This document shows, piece after piece, positions 8,722-18,330 of a DNA stretch of 64,000 bases; positions within the stretch are counted from its first letter, which is position 1; each line of letters starts with the position of its first letter. The DNA comes from an uncultured Lachnospiraceae bacterium. GTDB taxonomy: Bacteria > Bacillota > Clostridia > Lachnospirales > Lachnospiraceae. The stretch covers positions 1 through 64,000 of the forward strand of contig CAJTJY010000006.1 in NCBI GenBank assembly GCA_910576975.1, read 5' to 3'. The position numbers were made by a program, and so were the translations under genes. Under the pieces are notes generated by a model that did no database searches, was not told the origin of the DNA, and saw only the letters and a program-made list of their open reading frames with translations.

Positions 8722-10783
8722 TCTTTTTCTTTCCTTCTTTCTTTTTTTCTGTCTTATAAAATGACGCCGCCTGTTGAAAATAGCTGCGCAGCATATACTG
8801 GTTATTAAGTCCTAGCACCCCGCTGGTACGGCTTGTAATAAAATGCTCTAGCTTCGCCATATATTCTGCCGGGGTAATGATCCCCTCTGCGACATAGGTC
8901 AGTCCCTTTTCCCAGCTCGCTGTCAACTCTGGATTCAACAAAGAGCGTATGGAGGCGTTTACCACGTCATAGATCAATTCCCCCAATAACGTCGGCGTAA
9001 TCACCTGGGTCTTCTTGTTGAGCGCAAGATATTTATTGCTAACTAGCTTTTTCAAGATCTCCGCTCTTGTGGCGCTGGTGCCGATCCCGCTTCCCTTGAT
9101 TTGAGCGCGCAATTCTTCATCCTCAATTAATTGCCCTGCGTTTTCCATGGCAAGAATCATAGAGCCAGAATTGTAACGTTTGGGCGGCGATGTCTCCCCC
9201 TCTTTGACAGTTAATGCAGTTACTGGCAATTCCATTCCTTTCTTAAGCTTGGCAAGTTGTTCCATAAACTCCATGCCTAAGGACTGTCCGCCCTCTCCCT
9301 CTTTCGCACCGCTGGAAAGATCTGCTTCCTTTTTCTTTTGAAAAGAATACTCTGTCACTTTCAAAAATCCAGATTCCTCAAGTATTTTAAAAGAGGAAAA
9401 GAATTTCTCTTTTCGATCTTTCGAGGGCTGCATGACGGTGACAAGGCTGACCTTTCTGTAGATTGCCGGAGGGAAGAAAATACTTAAGAATCTTCGCACA
9501 ATGACTTCAAATACATGCACAGCGGTGGAATTGAGGCTGCGGACTGCCGAAATGCCTTGCCCTGTAGGAATAATCGCATAATGGTCCGTAATCTGCTTGT
9601 CATTGACATATCTGGTTTTCTCTATCTTTTTAAATGTTTCTTTTGTCAAAATTTCATCTGCGAAGTCTTTGACGGAAGGTATGCCCTTAAGCCCTGCAAT
9701 ATTTTTATGTATCTCCTTTGCCACCGCCGAAGAGAGCACCCTGGCATCTGTCCTCGGATAAGTTACCAACTTTTTTTCATAAAGCTCCTGCGCGATTTGC
9801 AGGGTCTGGTCTGGGCTGATTTTAAAGAGTCTAGAACAGTCGTTTTGTAGTTCTGCCAGGTTATACAACAGAGGCGGGTTCTTGGTCTCCTTTTTCTTCT
9901 CTATGCTATCCACCACTGCCTTCCATTCTTCTGGCAATTTTTCATTGGTCAAATCTTCAATCAGCTTTTGCGCATCTTTCTTTTCTTTAAACCCATTGTC
10001 TTTATAAAGCTTCGGCGATTGGAAATATGCAGAACCCTCCATGGCTCGCCACTCTCCTTCTACCGGATTCTTATGGATGTCTAGCGTACTTAGCACCCTG
10101 TAAAACGGCGTCTTTACAAACTCCCGGATCTCACGTTCCCGGCGCACCACCATGCCCTGGACGCAGGTCATCACACGCCCCACGCTAATCACTGTATATT
10201 TGGTTCCCAGGAAATTTGAAATCGCATTGCCATATTTCAAAGACAACAGCCTGGAAAAGTTAATGCCCATTAAATAATCTTCTTTTGCTCTCAGATATGC
10301 AGATTCACAGAGATTATCATATTCTGACAAATCTTTTGCTTCCCGAATCCCCCGAAGGATTTCCTCTTCTGTCTGCGAATCAATCCATACTCTTCTGCGC
10401 TCTTTGCCTTTTACGTTTGCCTGACGTTCCACCAGGCGATAGATATATTCCCCTTCTCGCCCAGAGTCCGTGCACACGTAAATCCGTTCCACGTCCCTGC
10501 GGTTTAGCAACCCTGCCACAATCTTATATTGCTTCTTCACTCCAGAAATTACTTCATACTTAAATTTTTCTGGCAAGAAAGGAAGCGTTGCAAGACTCCA
10601 TTTTTTATACTTTTGATCATAAACCTCTGGATAACTCATGGTCACCAAATGCCCTACGCACCAAGTAACCACGGCTTGCGGCGCTTCCATATAGCCGTCC
10701 TGATTTTTAAAATCCATATTTAATGCCTTTGCAAATTCCCTTGCAACGCTTGGTTTTTCCGAAATATATAAAGCTTTCGCCAT
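8708..10783 (-). CDS. topB: DNA topoisomerase III
   Basis: A 691-residue type IA topoisomerase. The N-terminal TOPRIM domain begins M-A-K-A-L-Y-I-S-E-K-P-S and contains T-D-S-G-R-E-G-E-Y-I-Y; the catalytic tyrosine lies in T-Y-P-R-T-D-A-R near residue 340. No zinc-finger C-terminal domain is present, as usual for TopB. It relaxes negative supercoils and decatenates DNA. The gene overlaps the downstream acyltransferase by 14 nt. Chromosomal context and full length argue against a plasmid-borne copy, although ICE-borne TopB proteins exist. Confidence 0.93.
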   Translation of the reverse strand: MAKALYISEKPSVAREFAKALNMDFKNQDGYMEAPQAVVTWCVGHLVTMSYPEVYDQKYKKWSLATLPFLPEKFKYEVISGVKKQYKIVAGLLNRRDVERIYVCTDSGREGEYIYRLVERQANVKGKERRRVWIDSQTEEEILRGIREAKDLSEYDNLCESAYLRAKEDYLMGINFSRLLSLKYGNAISNFLGTKYTVISVGRVMTCVQGMVVRREREIREFVKTPFYRVLSTLDIHKNPVEGEWRAMEGSAYFQSPKLYKDNGFKEKKDAQKLIEDLTNEKLPEEWKAVVDSIEKKKETKNPPLLYNLAELQNDCSRLFKISPDQTLQIAQELYEKKLVTYPRTDARVLSSAVAKEIHKNIAGLKGIPSVKDFADEILTKETFKKIEKTRYVNDKQITDHYAIIPTGQGISAVRSLNSTAVHVFEVIVRRFLSIFFPPAIYRKVSLVTVMQPSKDRKEKFFSSFKILEESGFLKVTEYSFQKKKEADLSSGAKEGEGGQSLGMEFMEQLAKLKKGMELPVTALTVKEGETSPPKRYNSGSMILAMENAGQLIEDEELRAQIKGSGIGTSATRAEILKKLVSNKYLALNKKTQVITPTLLGELIYDVVNASIRSLLNPELTASWEKGLTYVAEGIITPAEYMAKLEHFITSRTSGVLGLNNQYMLRSYFQQAASFYKTEKKKEGKKKNENM

Positions 10784-10802
10784 AAATTATATCCTGCTTT
10801 CT

Positions 10803-12167
10803 TTAAATTGCCTGATTCATATCCACCAACAGGATACGTTTCTCCTCTGATACCATTTTCACCAGCTTCTCCTCAAATCCTCTTGCTGAAAACAGATAAT
10901 AAAAATTTGCAGAAACTTTTGCCTGCTCCATGCTGGCAAAAAGCTTCTGGCACATTTCAAAGGTCATCTCAGGATGTGACCAGTTACAAAGACAGATCAG
11001 ATTTTCTCTGACGCTGTTTTGAGCTATGATATCGATATTTCCTTTTTTGCCTACCCATGTGCCCATTTTATGAATCTCCAGCGGGAGCTTTTGGGCGTTA
11101 TTCAAATCCTCAAGATATTCCATACATACTTTAACAAAATAACGATTGAGATAATCCTGCATTTCCGCCGCAATATATTGGTCATAGAACTGCTCTGGAG
11201 AAATCTGATACAAATCAGACAAGTGAGGATAGACAAACTTAAACCAAAAATTAATAAATGTATCTTTTATTTGATATAAGCCTTTCTGTGCGTTTTCCCA
11301 TCCTCCTGTCTCAAAAGATGACACTTTTTCCACCACGTCAAACGCCATCAGGTTCTTTAAATAGACGCTAATCTTTGCCCTGGAAAATCCCGTCTCCTGA
11401 TACAGCTCGTTTAGTTTCCGCTTACCGCTTGCCATAGCTTCTAAAATCGTGTCATAGACTGTAAGTTCTCGAAGCTGGCTGCGGATCAATGTTTCTGCCT
11501 TATTATGAAAATACCCTTGTGGCGATAATATCTCCATGCAGATATTGTGTCTGCAGTCGCCCCTGGGATCCCAATGGTGAAAATACTCTGGCACGCCGCC
11601 CAACACGCCGTATACTTCCACTTTCTGACTCAGGTCATAGTCCGGAAAGCTTACTGCCACATCCCCAAACCGCAGCTCTTCCAACTTTAGAATCCCAGCA
11701 ATCTTTTTTTCTGCTTTCCCCAAAATCTGGGGCAGTTCTTGTTCGATCCAGGGGATATCGCTGGAACAAAGCAGAATCAACACTGGACCAGGATAGAGCT
11801 TTTTGTTCTTTAACTTTATCACGCTATTTAAGAATTCGAGATCCTTTTTTAAAATATGCTGAAATTCTTCCACTACCAAAACCAGTTTGCTGGCGTCTCC
11901 ACTTTTGACTCGTTTAAAATAAGTATCATAATTCTGGTCTGACAAAGAAATCTTGTAATGTTCTGCGATCTCGCGTCCCATCCTCGCCTTTTGCGCCTTA
12001 GCTGAAACTTCTGGCGCATAGTAATAGAAGAATTTCTTATTTTGGCAGAACTCCTGTACTAGCTCTCTGGCTTGGTTGTCTCTGCGCCCATACAGAACCA
12101 GAATCTGATTTCCGCTTTGACTATATGACTGCTCAATATACTGCAACTGCGATTTTCTTCCCGTCAT
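10803..12167 (-). CDS. Archaeal-type AAA ATPase with DUF234-like C-terminus
   Basis: A 454-residue protein starting at ATG 12167 after GAAAGGAAA. The N-terminal part has an atypical P-loop region (V-L-Y-G-R-R-D-N near residue 25; the usual G-K-T/S is not intact) and a Walker-B-like L-V-L-V-V-E-E near 100. A winged-helix region follows and then a C-terminal nuclease-like region (W-V-G-K-K-G-N-I-D-I-I-A), the DUF234 arrangement. These proteins are widespread, with poorly known roles in nucleic-acid handling. The degenerate Walker A may mean ATP binding is weakened. Confidence 0.8.
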   Translation of the reverse strand: MTGRKSQLQYIEQSYSQSGNQILVLYGRRDNQARELVQEFCQNKKFFYYYAPEVSAKAQKARMGREIAEHYKISLSDQNYDTYFKRVKSGDASKLVLVVEEFQHILKKDLEFLNSVIKLKNKKLYPGPVLILLCSSDIPWIEQELPQILGKAEKKIAGILKLEELRFGDVAVSFPDYDLSQKVEVYGVLGGVPEYFHHWDPRGDCRHNICMEILSPQGYFHNKAETLIRSQLRELTVYDTILEAMASGKRKLNELYQETGFSRAKISVYLKNLMAFDVVEKVSSFETGGWENAQKGLYQIKDTFINFWFKFVYPHLSDLYQISPEQFYDQYIAAEMQDYLNRYFVKVCMEYLEDLNNAQKLPLEIHKMGTWVGKKGNIDIIAQNSVRENLICLCNWSHPEMTFEMCQKLFASMEQAKVSANFYYLFSARGFEEKLVKMVSEEKRILLVDMNQAI

Positions 12168-12592
12168 AGCCGCATTTCCTTTCTCATCTGATGTAATAAT
12201 CTTTTATTTCATAGTATCACGATTTAACTTTTTGTTCAATAGTTGTGAAGCTATTTTGAGGAAAAGCTGTATCAAACGATGCACCCGTTTTTTAACTGAT
12301 ATTTGATCCACAAGCCTGCCCTCCCTTTTTTTCTCCATCTTAACATACCCAGGTACAAATATCAATATTTTTGCGTATTTTAGTACGCAAATCGAGTATT
12401 CACAATCATCTTTCCTCACTATTCGTGGATCAAGAAATACGGCTACATCATCTCTCTGTAATGATGACAATCATGGTTCTTGCTATCACTGAAAATCATA
12501 TTTTAAGGCTGTCTCCCAACACTCCATCTGGTTAATCTTTAAATATAACCACATGAAGCGCCAGAGCCAGCCTCATCCATTCTTATCTCTTG
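12168..12592 (-). other. Gene-free stretch between the ATPase and asd
   Basis: A minus-strand frame of 88 codons (12204-12470) lacks a ribosome-binding site and any recognisable domain, so I do not call it a gene. The stretch contains a perfect 8-bp dyad, TTTGCGTA and TACGCAAA (12370-12377 and 12384-12391, six-base loop), which could be an operator. Nothing else stands out. Confidence 0.4.
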
Positions 12593-13678
12593 TTATTTCT
12601 CTATAATATATCCCTGTGCCTTAAGGAGCTCTGCACACAGCACTGCGCCTCCTGCTGCTCCACGGACCGTATTGTGTGAGAGTCCGACAAATTTCCAATC
12701 GTATACTGTATCTTCTCTCAGGCGGCCCACGCTGACGCCCATGCCGTTTTCATAATTTACATCTTCTGTCACCTGCGGGCGATTCTCCTCTTCTATATAC
12801 TGTATAAACTGCTTCGGCGCGCTTGGAAGCTGCAATTGCTGCGGAACGCCGCTGAACTCAACCAGCTTTTGAATTAATTCTTCTTTGGAAGGCTTTTTAC
12901 GAAACTTCACAAACACTGCCGCTGTATGACCATTTAACACCGGAACCCGAATACACTGGCAAGTTATCAGAGGAGAAACAGCCGGCTCAATTACGCCGTT
13001 TTTGACTTCTCCCCAGATGCGCAAAGGCTCTTTCTCAGATTTTTCTTCCTCTCCGCCAATATAGGGAATGATATTCCCGATCATCTCCGGCCAATCCTGA
13101 AACGTCTTGCCCGCCCCTGAGATCGCCTGATAAGTGGTTGCCACTACCTCGTAAGGCTCAAATTCCATCCATGCTGTCAAAACGGGGGCATAAGACTGAA
13201 TCGAGCAATTTGGCTTCACTGCCACAAATCCTCTTTCCGTCCCCAAACGCTTTTTCTGAAACTCTATCACCTTCATATGGTCCGCATTAATTTCCGGCAC
13301 GACCATTGGTACATCTGGCGTCCAGCGATGCGCGCTATTATTGGAGACCACCGGCGTCTCCGTCCTGGCATATGCCTCCTCGATCGCTTTGATTTCTTCC
13401 TTTGACATATCAACGGCACTGAATACGAAATCTACCTGGGAAGCCACTGCCTCCACTTCATTGACATTCATTACCACAAGATCTTTTACTGCTTCTGGCA
13501 TCGGAGTGTCCATTTTCCACCGGTCTCCCACTGCCTCCTCATATCTCTTACCTGCGGAACGCGGACTTGCCGCAATGGTAGTAACTTCAAACCAAGGATG
13601 ATTTTCTAACAATGCGATAAACCGCTGTCCTACCATACCAGTTCCACCAAGAATTCCTGCTCTTAATTTCTGACTCAT
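12593..13678 (-). CDS. asd: Aspartate-semialdehyde dehydrogenase
   Basis: A 361-residue enzyme starting at ATG 13678 behind AAGGAGAAAAAG. The Rossmann motif G-I-L-G-G-T-G-M-V-G-Q-R lies at residues 8-19 and the catalytic Cys in P-N-C-S-I-Q-S near 158; the later substrate-binding R-V-P-V-L-N-G-H is also visible. The length and motifs fit the archaeal/USG-1 branch found in many Clostridia. It reduces aspartyl phosphate to aspartate semialdehyde for lysine, threonine, methionine and diaminopimelate synthesis. It stands alone, with no other lysine gene adjacent. Confidence 0.95.
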   Translation of the reverse strand: MSQKLRAGILGGTGMVGQRFIALLENHPWFEVTTIAASPRSAGKRYEEAVGDRWKMDTPMPEAVKDLVVMNVNEVEAVASQVDFVFSAVDMSKEEIKAIEEAYARTETPVVSNNSAHRWTPDVPMVVPEINADHMKVIEFQKKRLGTERGFVAVKPNCSIQSYAPVLTAWMEFEPYEVVATTYQAISGAGKTFQDWPEMIGNIIPYIGGEEEKSEKEPLRIWGEVKNGVIEPAVSPLITCQCIRVPVLNGHTAAVFVKFRKKPSKEELIQKLVEFSGVPQQLQLPSAPKQFIQYIEEENRPQVTEDVNYENGMGVSVGRLREDTVYDWKFVGLSHNTVRGAAGGAVLCAELLKAQGYIIEK

Positions 13679-13853
13679 CTTTTTCTCCTTGCCCTCCCTT
13701 TTCTTGCATTCGGGAGCTCTAGTCTTTTTGTCCGTTCTGGGCGTACAATTGTTTTTCGTATGATATACTAATATATTTCTCCGTAAAATGCAAGACCCAA
13801 TATGTTACAAATTTAGCAGGGCATCCACTTTAAATCTGTGTAAGATGTATAAA

Positions 13854-15275
13854 TTATCCCAGCAGCTTATGTTCCCAATCGGGTATTTCAGTCTTCCAAT
13901 CCTGTGATAGATATTGTTTTTCTAAGGCAATGACCTTTTTCATCGCCTCCTGTCCCGGGGCTCCGACTGTGAGACGCTTCTCCACGCAAGTTTCCATAGA
14001 AACCGCTCCAAAAATATCTTCTTCAAACACTGGACTGATCGCTTTTAGCTCTTCAAGGGACATATCATCAATGGCAATCCCTTTCTCAATGCAATGTAAT
14101 ACCATTTGTCCTACGATTCCATGGGCGTCACGGAACGGCACGCCATGATTCACCAGATAATCCGCTGCGTCGGTAGCATTGGTAAAACCGTTTTTGGCAC
14201 TCGCCTCCATCTTTTCTCTGTTAAACTTCATGGTCGACAACATTCCCTCAAATAAAGCCAGGCATCCTTTTACCGTATCTATGGCGTCAAACGCCAGCTC
14301 CTTATCCTCCTGCATGTCCTTGTTATATGCAAGCGGTATTCCTTTCATGGTGGTCAGCAATGACATCAGCGCTCCATACACTCGTCCGGTCTTGCCCCGG
14401 ACAAGCTCTGCTATGTCAGGATTCTTTTTCTGGGGCATAATGCTGCTCCCCGTACTGTAGGCGTCGTCAATCTCTACAAACTGATATTCATTGCTGTTCC
14501 ATATAATAATCTCTTCTGAAAAACGGCTTAAATGCATCATCACCGTAGAGAGCGCCGACAAATATTCAATCAGATAATCCCGGTCAGACACTCCGTCCAT
14601 GCTGTTTAGCGTCGGTCCCTCAAATCCTAGAAGCTGCGCCGTATAATAGCGGTCCAGGTCATACGTCGTACCTGCTAAAGCGCCGGAACCCAAAGGGCAA
14701 TAATTCATTCTCTTGTAAATATCCTGCATCCGCAGACGGTCACGTTTGAACATTTCAAAATAAGCGCCCATATGGTGCGCCAGCGTGACAGGCTGCGCTT
14801 TCTGCAAGTGCGTAAATCCTGGCATGAAAGTATTGACATTATCTTCCATAATTATTAAAATTGTATTTAATAGTTCTTGTAACAGCTCATCTGTCGCTAA
14901 GATTTCCTGTCTGGTATACAGACGCATATCTAGCGCCACCTGGTCATTGCGGCTTCTTCCTGTGTGTAGCTTCTTCCCCGCGTCTCCCAACCGATCAATC
15001 AGGGTGGCTTCCACAAAGCTGTGAATATCTTCATATTCATGAGAAATCTCTAGGGCGCCAGACTCCACTTCTTGAAGAATCTGGTTCACTGCCGCCACCA
15101 GGCTTTCCGTTTCCTGCTCTGTTAAAATCCCCTGCTTTCCCAGCATCTTTACATGAGCGATGCTGCCCTCCATATCCTGCCGATAGAATTTTTTATCAAA
15201 TGATATGGACGCATTAAAATGATAGACTAACTGATCTGTCTCCTTTGTAAAGCGTCCGCCCCATAACTGTGCCAT
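13854..15275 (-). CDS. argH: Argininosuccinate lyase
   Basis: The start is ATG 15275 (M-A-Q-L-W-G-G-R-F) after AAAGGAGGAAAAA; the longer open frame lacks a site. The 473-residue protein has the fumarase-superfamily signature G-S-S-I-M-P-Q-K-K-N-P near residue 283 and H-T-G-R-S-R-N-D-Q near 107. It splits argininosuccinate into arginine and fumarate. No argG is next to it, so the arginine genes are dispersed. The upstream neighbour, queH, ends 20 nt before this start, so the two could share a transcript. Confidence 0.96.
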   Translation of the reverse strand: MAQLWGGRFTKETDQLVYHFNASISFDKKFYRQDMEGSIAHVKMLGKQGILTEQETESLVAAVNQILQEVESGALEISHEYEDIHSFVEATLIDRLGDAGKKLHTGRSRNDQVALDMRLYTRQEILATDELLQELLNTILIIMEDNVNTFMPGFTHLQKAQPVTLAHHMGAYFEMFKRDRLRMQDIYKRMNYCPLGSGALAGTTYDLDRYYTAQLLGFEGPTLNSMDGVSDRDYLIEYLSALSTVMMHLSRFSEEIIIWNSNEYQFVEIDDAYSTGSSIMPQKKNPDIAELVRGKTGRVYGALMSLLTTMKGIPLAYNKDMQEDKELAFDAIDTVKGCLALFEGMLSTMKFNREKMEASAKNGFTNATDAADYLVNHGVPFRDAHGIVGQMVLHCIEKGIAIDDMSLEELKAISPVFEEDIFGAVSMETCVEKRLTVGAPGQEAMKKVIALEKQYLSQDWKTEIPDWEHKLLG

Positions 15276-15295
15276 TTTTTCCTCCTTTGAAACCC

Positions 15296-15970
15296 TTAAA
15301 CCATGACTTGTGCCTGTTGCAGACTTTTGCGTTCCCGCTCTTGTTTGGAAAACACGCATCCGCAATAATCTTGACGGTACATCTCGTATTCTTTCGAAAG
15401 CTCTACCGAACGTTTATAACCATTCTTCTTTTTAAAATCAGAACAGAGATACGAAATCCCATATTCCTGCGACAGTTTTTCCCCAATCTCATTGAGCTTG
15501 TCAGCATTTTTAAGGGGACTGATGGAAAGCGTCGTCGTAAAGTAATCCATTCCCAGTTCCAATGCATATTTCGCCGCCTCTTTCAGGCGCAGCTCATAAC
15601 ATCGAAAACATCTCTCTCCTCCCTCTGACAGGTGCTCTAACCCTTTGGAAATTTCGTAAAAACGCTCTTGTTCAAACCTGCCTTCACAAAAATCAATCGC
15701 ATGAAACGCCTTTTCCTTGTCCGCAAGACAAGATTGTGAAAAACGCTGGATAAAGCACCTTTGTTCCTTTGCCCGCTTTCCATATTCCTCCGCCGGATAA
15801 ATATTGGGATTATAGTAAAACACTGTAATTTGATAATGCTGAGACAAATATTCCAATACATAGCTGCTGCAGGGTGCGCAACAACTATGCAGCAGCAGCT
15901 TTGGCACTATATGCAGTTGCTGCTGCTTTTCTATGATCTTTTCTAACTCTTTCTGATAATTTCTCTTCAT
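15296..15970 (-). CDS. queH: Epoxyqueuosine reductase QueH
   Basis: A 224-residue protein taken from ATG 15970, 8 nt after GAGGA. The early motif L-L-H-S-C-C-A-P-C-S-S (residues 26-36), the C-F-R-C-Y-E-L-R-L stretch and the late D-Y-C-G-C are the Cys pairs that bind the Fe-S cluster and metal in QueH. It converts epoxyqueuosine in tRNA to queuosine, the last step of the pathway, replacing QueG. It is followed closely by argH, possibly only by proximity. Confidence 0.93.
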   Translation of the reverse strand: MKRNYQKELEKIIEKQQQLHIVPKLLLHSCCAPCSSYVLEYLSQHYQITVFYYNPNIYPAEEYGKRAKEQRCFIQRFSQSCLADKEKAFHAIDFCEGRFEQERFYEISKGLEHLSEGGERCFRCYELRLKEAAKYALELGMDYFTTTLSISPLKNADKLNEIGEKLSQEYGISYLCSDFKKKNGYKRSVELSKEYEMYRQDYCGCVFSKQERERKSLQQAQVMV

Positions 15971-15982
15971 CAAGCTATTCCT

Positions 15983-17083
15983 CTATCTGCGAAAAGCATA
16001 CAAGGCTTGCTGGTCTATGGGAAACGGATAATTCTTTAATTTTTCCTGATTTTCCAACATAGACTTCACATCTTCATCCCACAGATGATCTGGAATCTCC
16101 AATTTTCCAAGAAGTTCTTGCAAATATTCGGTGAAATCTTCGACTGTCGCAAATCCCATACGCTTCAGCAGCATCTCCACTTCTTCCTTATTTTGATAGC
16201 AGGCAAGAAACCCTGGCAGAAAGATTCCCACCGCCTTGCCATGCGGCACATGCATTTCGTAAGTAACCGGATAGCTCAAGCCATGGGGAAGGGAAGTCCC
16301 TGTATGGGCAATCGCCATGCCCGCAATAGCCGCTATCTGCATCAGACTGCCAAACACCGTGTCAGAAAGAGACAACACCGGCTCTTTGCCCTGCCGCCTG
16401 CACTGCGTCAAATCATCCTTGATTTCTGCAAATAATGACAATCCTTTCTCTGAATACATGCGGTTATATACATTGGCATTGGCATTCAAGTAGCTCTCTA
16501 TCAAATGAGCCAGCGCATCTACCGCTGTGTCAAGCAGCGTATTCAAGCTCGCCGTTTTTAAATAACGACTGTCGATCAGGGCAAGGCTGGGATATATTTT
16601 ATGACTGATACTCTGCTTCGTCTTGCGGGCATGGATGGTGAGGATTGCGTAGGGAGTCACCTCTGATCCCGTTCCTGCAGTCGTAGGAATCTCAGCCAAT
16701 GGAAGCGCAGGCAGCTCCCGTTTTTGATAGAGCAGCTCCTGGATTTCTGTTGGATTTGCGATCATTAGGGCAATGGCTTTTGCCGCATCCATCGGGGAAC
16801 CGCCGCCAATTCCCACCACGAAATCCACCTGTTCTTGCACGCCTAAGGTCCTCGCTTTGATCACCGTCTCAATCGAAGGATTTTCCTCAATCTCATCAAA
16901 TACGACATACGATGTCCGCTCCTCCTGCAGGGCTTTTTGAACATCCTCCAATGCCCCGTTGATCCGTGAAGAATGTTTCCCTGTCACAAGCAGCGCCCTG
17001 CTTCCCAGAGCCGCCAATTCCTTCCTGTGGTTCATCACGCAGTCTGTTTCACTGTATACATTGGTCGGCAAATAAATCTGCAT
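15983..17083 (-). CDS. Iron-containing alcohol dehydrogenase family protein
   Basis: A 366-residue member of the Fe-ADH family. The NAD(P)-binding G-G-G-S-P-M-D-A-A-K occurs around residue 92; likely metal ligands are the His residues in D-A-L-A-H-L-I-E-S and H-T-G-T-S-L-P-H-G together with a late H-G-K-A-V-G. The start at 17083 has GGAG at an 8-nt distance. Substrate specificity cannot be deduced; butanol, propanediol or lactaldehyde type reactions are typical. It is next to queH with a 12-nt gap. Confidence 0.9.
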   Translation of the reverse strand: MQIYLPTNVYSETDCVMNHRKELAALGSRALLVTGKHSSRINGALEDVQKALQEERTSYVVFDEIEENPSIETVIKARTLGVQEQVDFVVGIGGGSPMDAAKAIALMIANPTEIQELLYQKRELPALPLAEIPTTAGTGSEVTPYAILTIHARKTKQSISHKIYPSLALIDSRYLKTASLNTLLDTAVDALAHLIESYLNANANVYNRMYSEKGLSLFAEIKDDLTQCRRQGKEPVLSLSDTVFGSLMQIAAIAGMAIAHTGTSLPHGLSYPVTYEMHVPHGKAVGIFLPGFLACYQNKEEVEMLLKRMGFATVEDFTEYLQELLGKLEIPDHLWDEDVKSMLENQEKLKNYPFPIDQQALYAFRR

Positions 17084-17184
17084 AAGTCTTCTCCATTTCT
17101 ATCACTTTTTATTCTGTCGCTTTTATGTCGGAGCTTATTATACCTCTTTTTTTACATCAGCACAACTATTTCAAACTGAATCAA

Positions 17185-18072
17185 TTATGGCATCTCAAAA
17201 TGCTGGTAATCTTTGACAGAATTCCAGTTCCCGCCCCAGTTAAAGCCATGTTCTGTAAATAGCAGGTAACATAAATCGTGCTCGTCAATCTTATATGCAA
17301 ATGTCTTGCCACGGTCTGCATATTCCGTTGCATTTGCAGGACTAATCACAATCTCCCCATTTTCAAGGTTCTTGACATAAGGATTAAATTTAGGATTAAT
17401 ATCTATAGCAAGACCCAGGCTATGTTTGGACATTCGGCTGCTGCCTGCAATCTGACGGTAATTAAATGCCGAGGTATTGTTATCACTCATGGACAATTCA
17501 TCCTCCGCGTCATATTCGTCCACCAGAATCATTTTCTCAATGGGGTATGCATTTTTATATAATTCTGACATAATTTCTAGAATATCCTCAGCAATAGACT
17601 GATTTACTAAAAGCTCACCGATATGAGTCTCTCCGTCAAATCCCATATGGAGCACCCGCAGATACCTCAGCTCTTCGAGGGCAATCGTGTCATTTTCCTG
17701 ATAAGAGATGCCCATGATCCGCTGCTGCAAATGCGAATCTGGCAATTCACTGTAAAAAAGCTTCTCTATCAGTTCCTGACTCAGCTTGGAATTTTCAAGA
17801 ACGCTTCCCGCCGCCATCTGCAAAACGTCTTCCAACGCCAAAACCTCGTTCACAAGAGCGAGGGCCTCTTCGTCCTCTTTGACGCCATCAAAAACCTGCT
17901 CGCTCTTTGCGGAATCAATATTATAGCGCTCCACGTTCCACCTGACAAGGTTTTTGCCAATGATTGCCTTTCCCACGGACTTTCGCAATTCCCCGCTGTT
18001 TATCTCGTTGCAAACGATAAGTGAAAGAATCATCAATGCTATGATAAAGCCTGCCTTTTTGATAAATTTCAT
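17185..18072 (-). CDS. M15-family D-Ala-D-Ala carboxypeptidase/endopeptidase, membrane-anchored
   Basis: Starting at ATG 18072 (M-K-F-I-K-K-A-G-F) after GGAGG, the 295-residue product begins with a signal or anchor helix (residues 5-22). The C-terminal 110 residues hold the M15 zinc site: S-K-H-S-L-G-L-A-I-D-I and the final D-Y-Q-H-F-E. The region between (25-180) is a charged helical stalk of unknown role. The enzyme should act outside the membrane on peptidoglycan stem peptides. No van-type regulators are nearby, so housekeeping wall remodelling is more likely than resistance. Confidence 0.88.
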   Translation of the reverse strand: MKFIKKAGFIIALMILSLIVCNEINSGELRKSVGKAIIGKNLVRWNVERYNIDSAKSEQVFDGVKEDEEALALVNEVLALEDVLQMAAGSVLENSKLSQELIEKLFYSELPDSHLQQRIMGISYQENDTIALEELRYLRVLHMGFDGETHIGELLVNQSIAEDILEIMSELYKNAYPIEKMILVDEYDAEDELSMSDNNTSAFNYRQIAGSSRMSKHSLGLAIDINPKFNPYVKNLENGEIVISPANATEYADRGKTFAYKIDEHDLCYLLFTEHGFNWGGNWNSVKDYQHFEMP

Positions 18073-18179
18073 GTCTTCCTCCATCCTGCCCTTGTCTTGC
18101 GGCATATTTGGCACATTCTAACATTTTTATCAAAAAATATCAATAGACAAGCATAACTCTTCCATCGAAATATGGAAAA

Positions 18180-18271
18180 AGGACTGTCACAAAATGCAGT
18201 TTATATACAGATGATTCTTGTGGTATGAATATCATATCCTGTATATAACAGCTATTTTGCGGCAGCCCCTC
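18180..18271. repeat. Imperfect hairpin repeat ending in GGGGCTG-type termini
   Basis: The left end GGACTGTCACAAAAT pairs imperfectly with ATTTTGCGGCAGCCCC at the right; inside, TATATACAG and CTGTATATA pair again. Half-copies of the same end (GCGACAGCCC or GGGACTGTTGCA) occur near 19890, 21462, 23305 and 23567. It looks like a dispersed small element that may also serve as a transcription terminator. Confidence 0.55.
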
Positions 18272-18330
18272 CGTGATAATTTAAAATTCTATAAAGCAGT
18301 TGAAACTCTCACAGCAGAAAGACAAATGAT

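Noticed and set aside
8708..10783. TopB as a marker of a conjugative element at 8-11 kb
   Set aside because: No relaxase, coupling protein or conjugation genes are around it; neighbours are housekeeping genes.
12204..12470. 88-codon minus-strand ORF
   Set aside because: No ribosome-binding site, no domain and AT-rich composition; kept as intergenic.
17185..18072. VanY-like vancomycin-resistance gene
   Set aside because: No vanR/S/H/A/X genes nearby; the M15 motif alone is common in ordinary wall peptidases.
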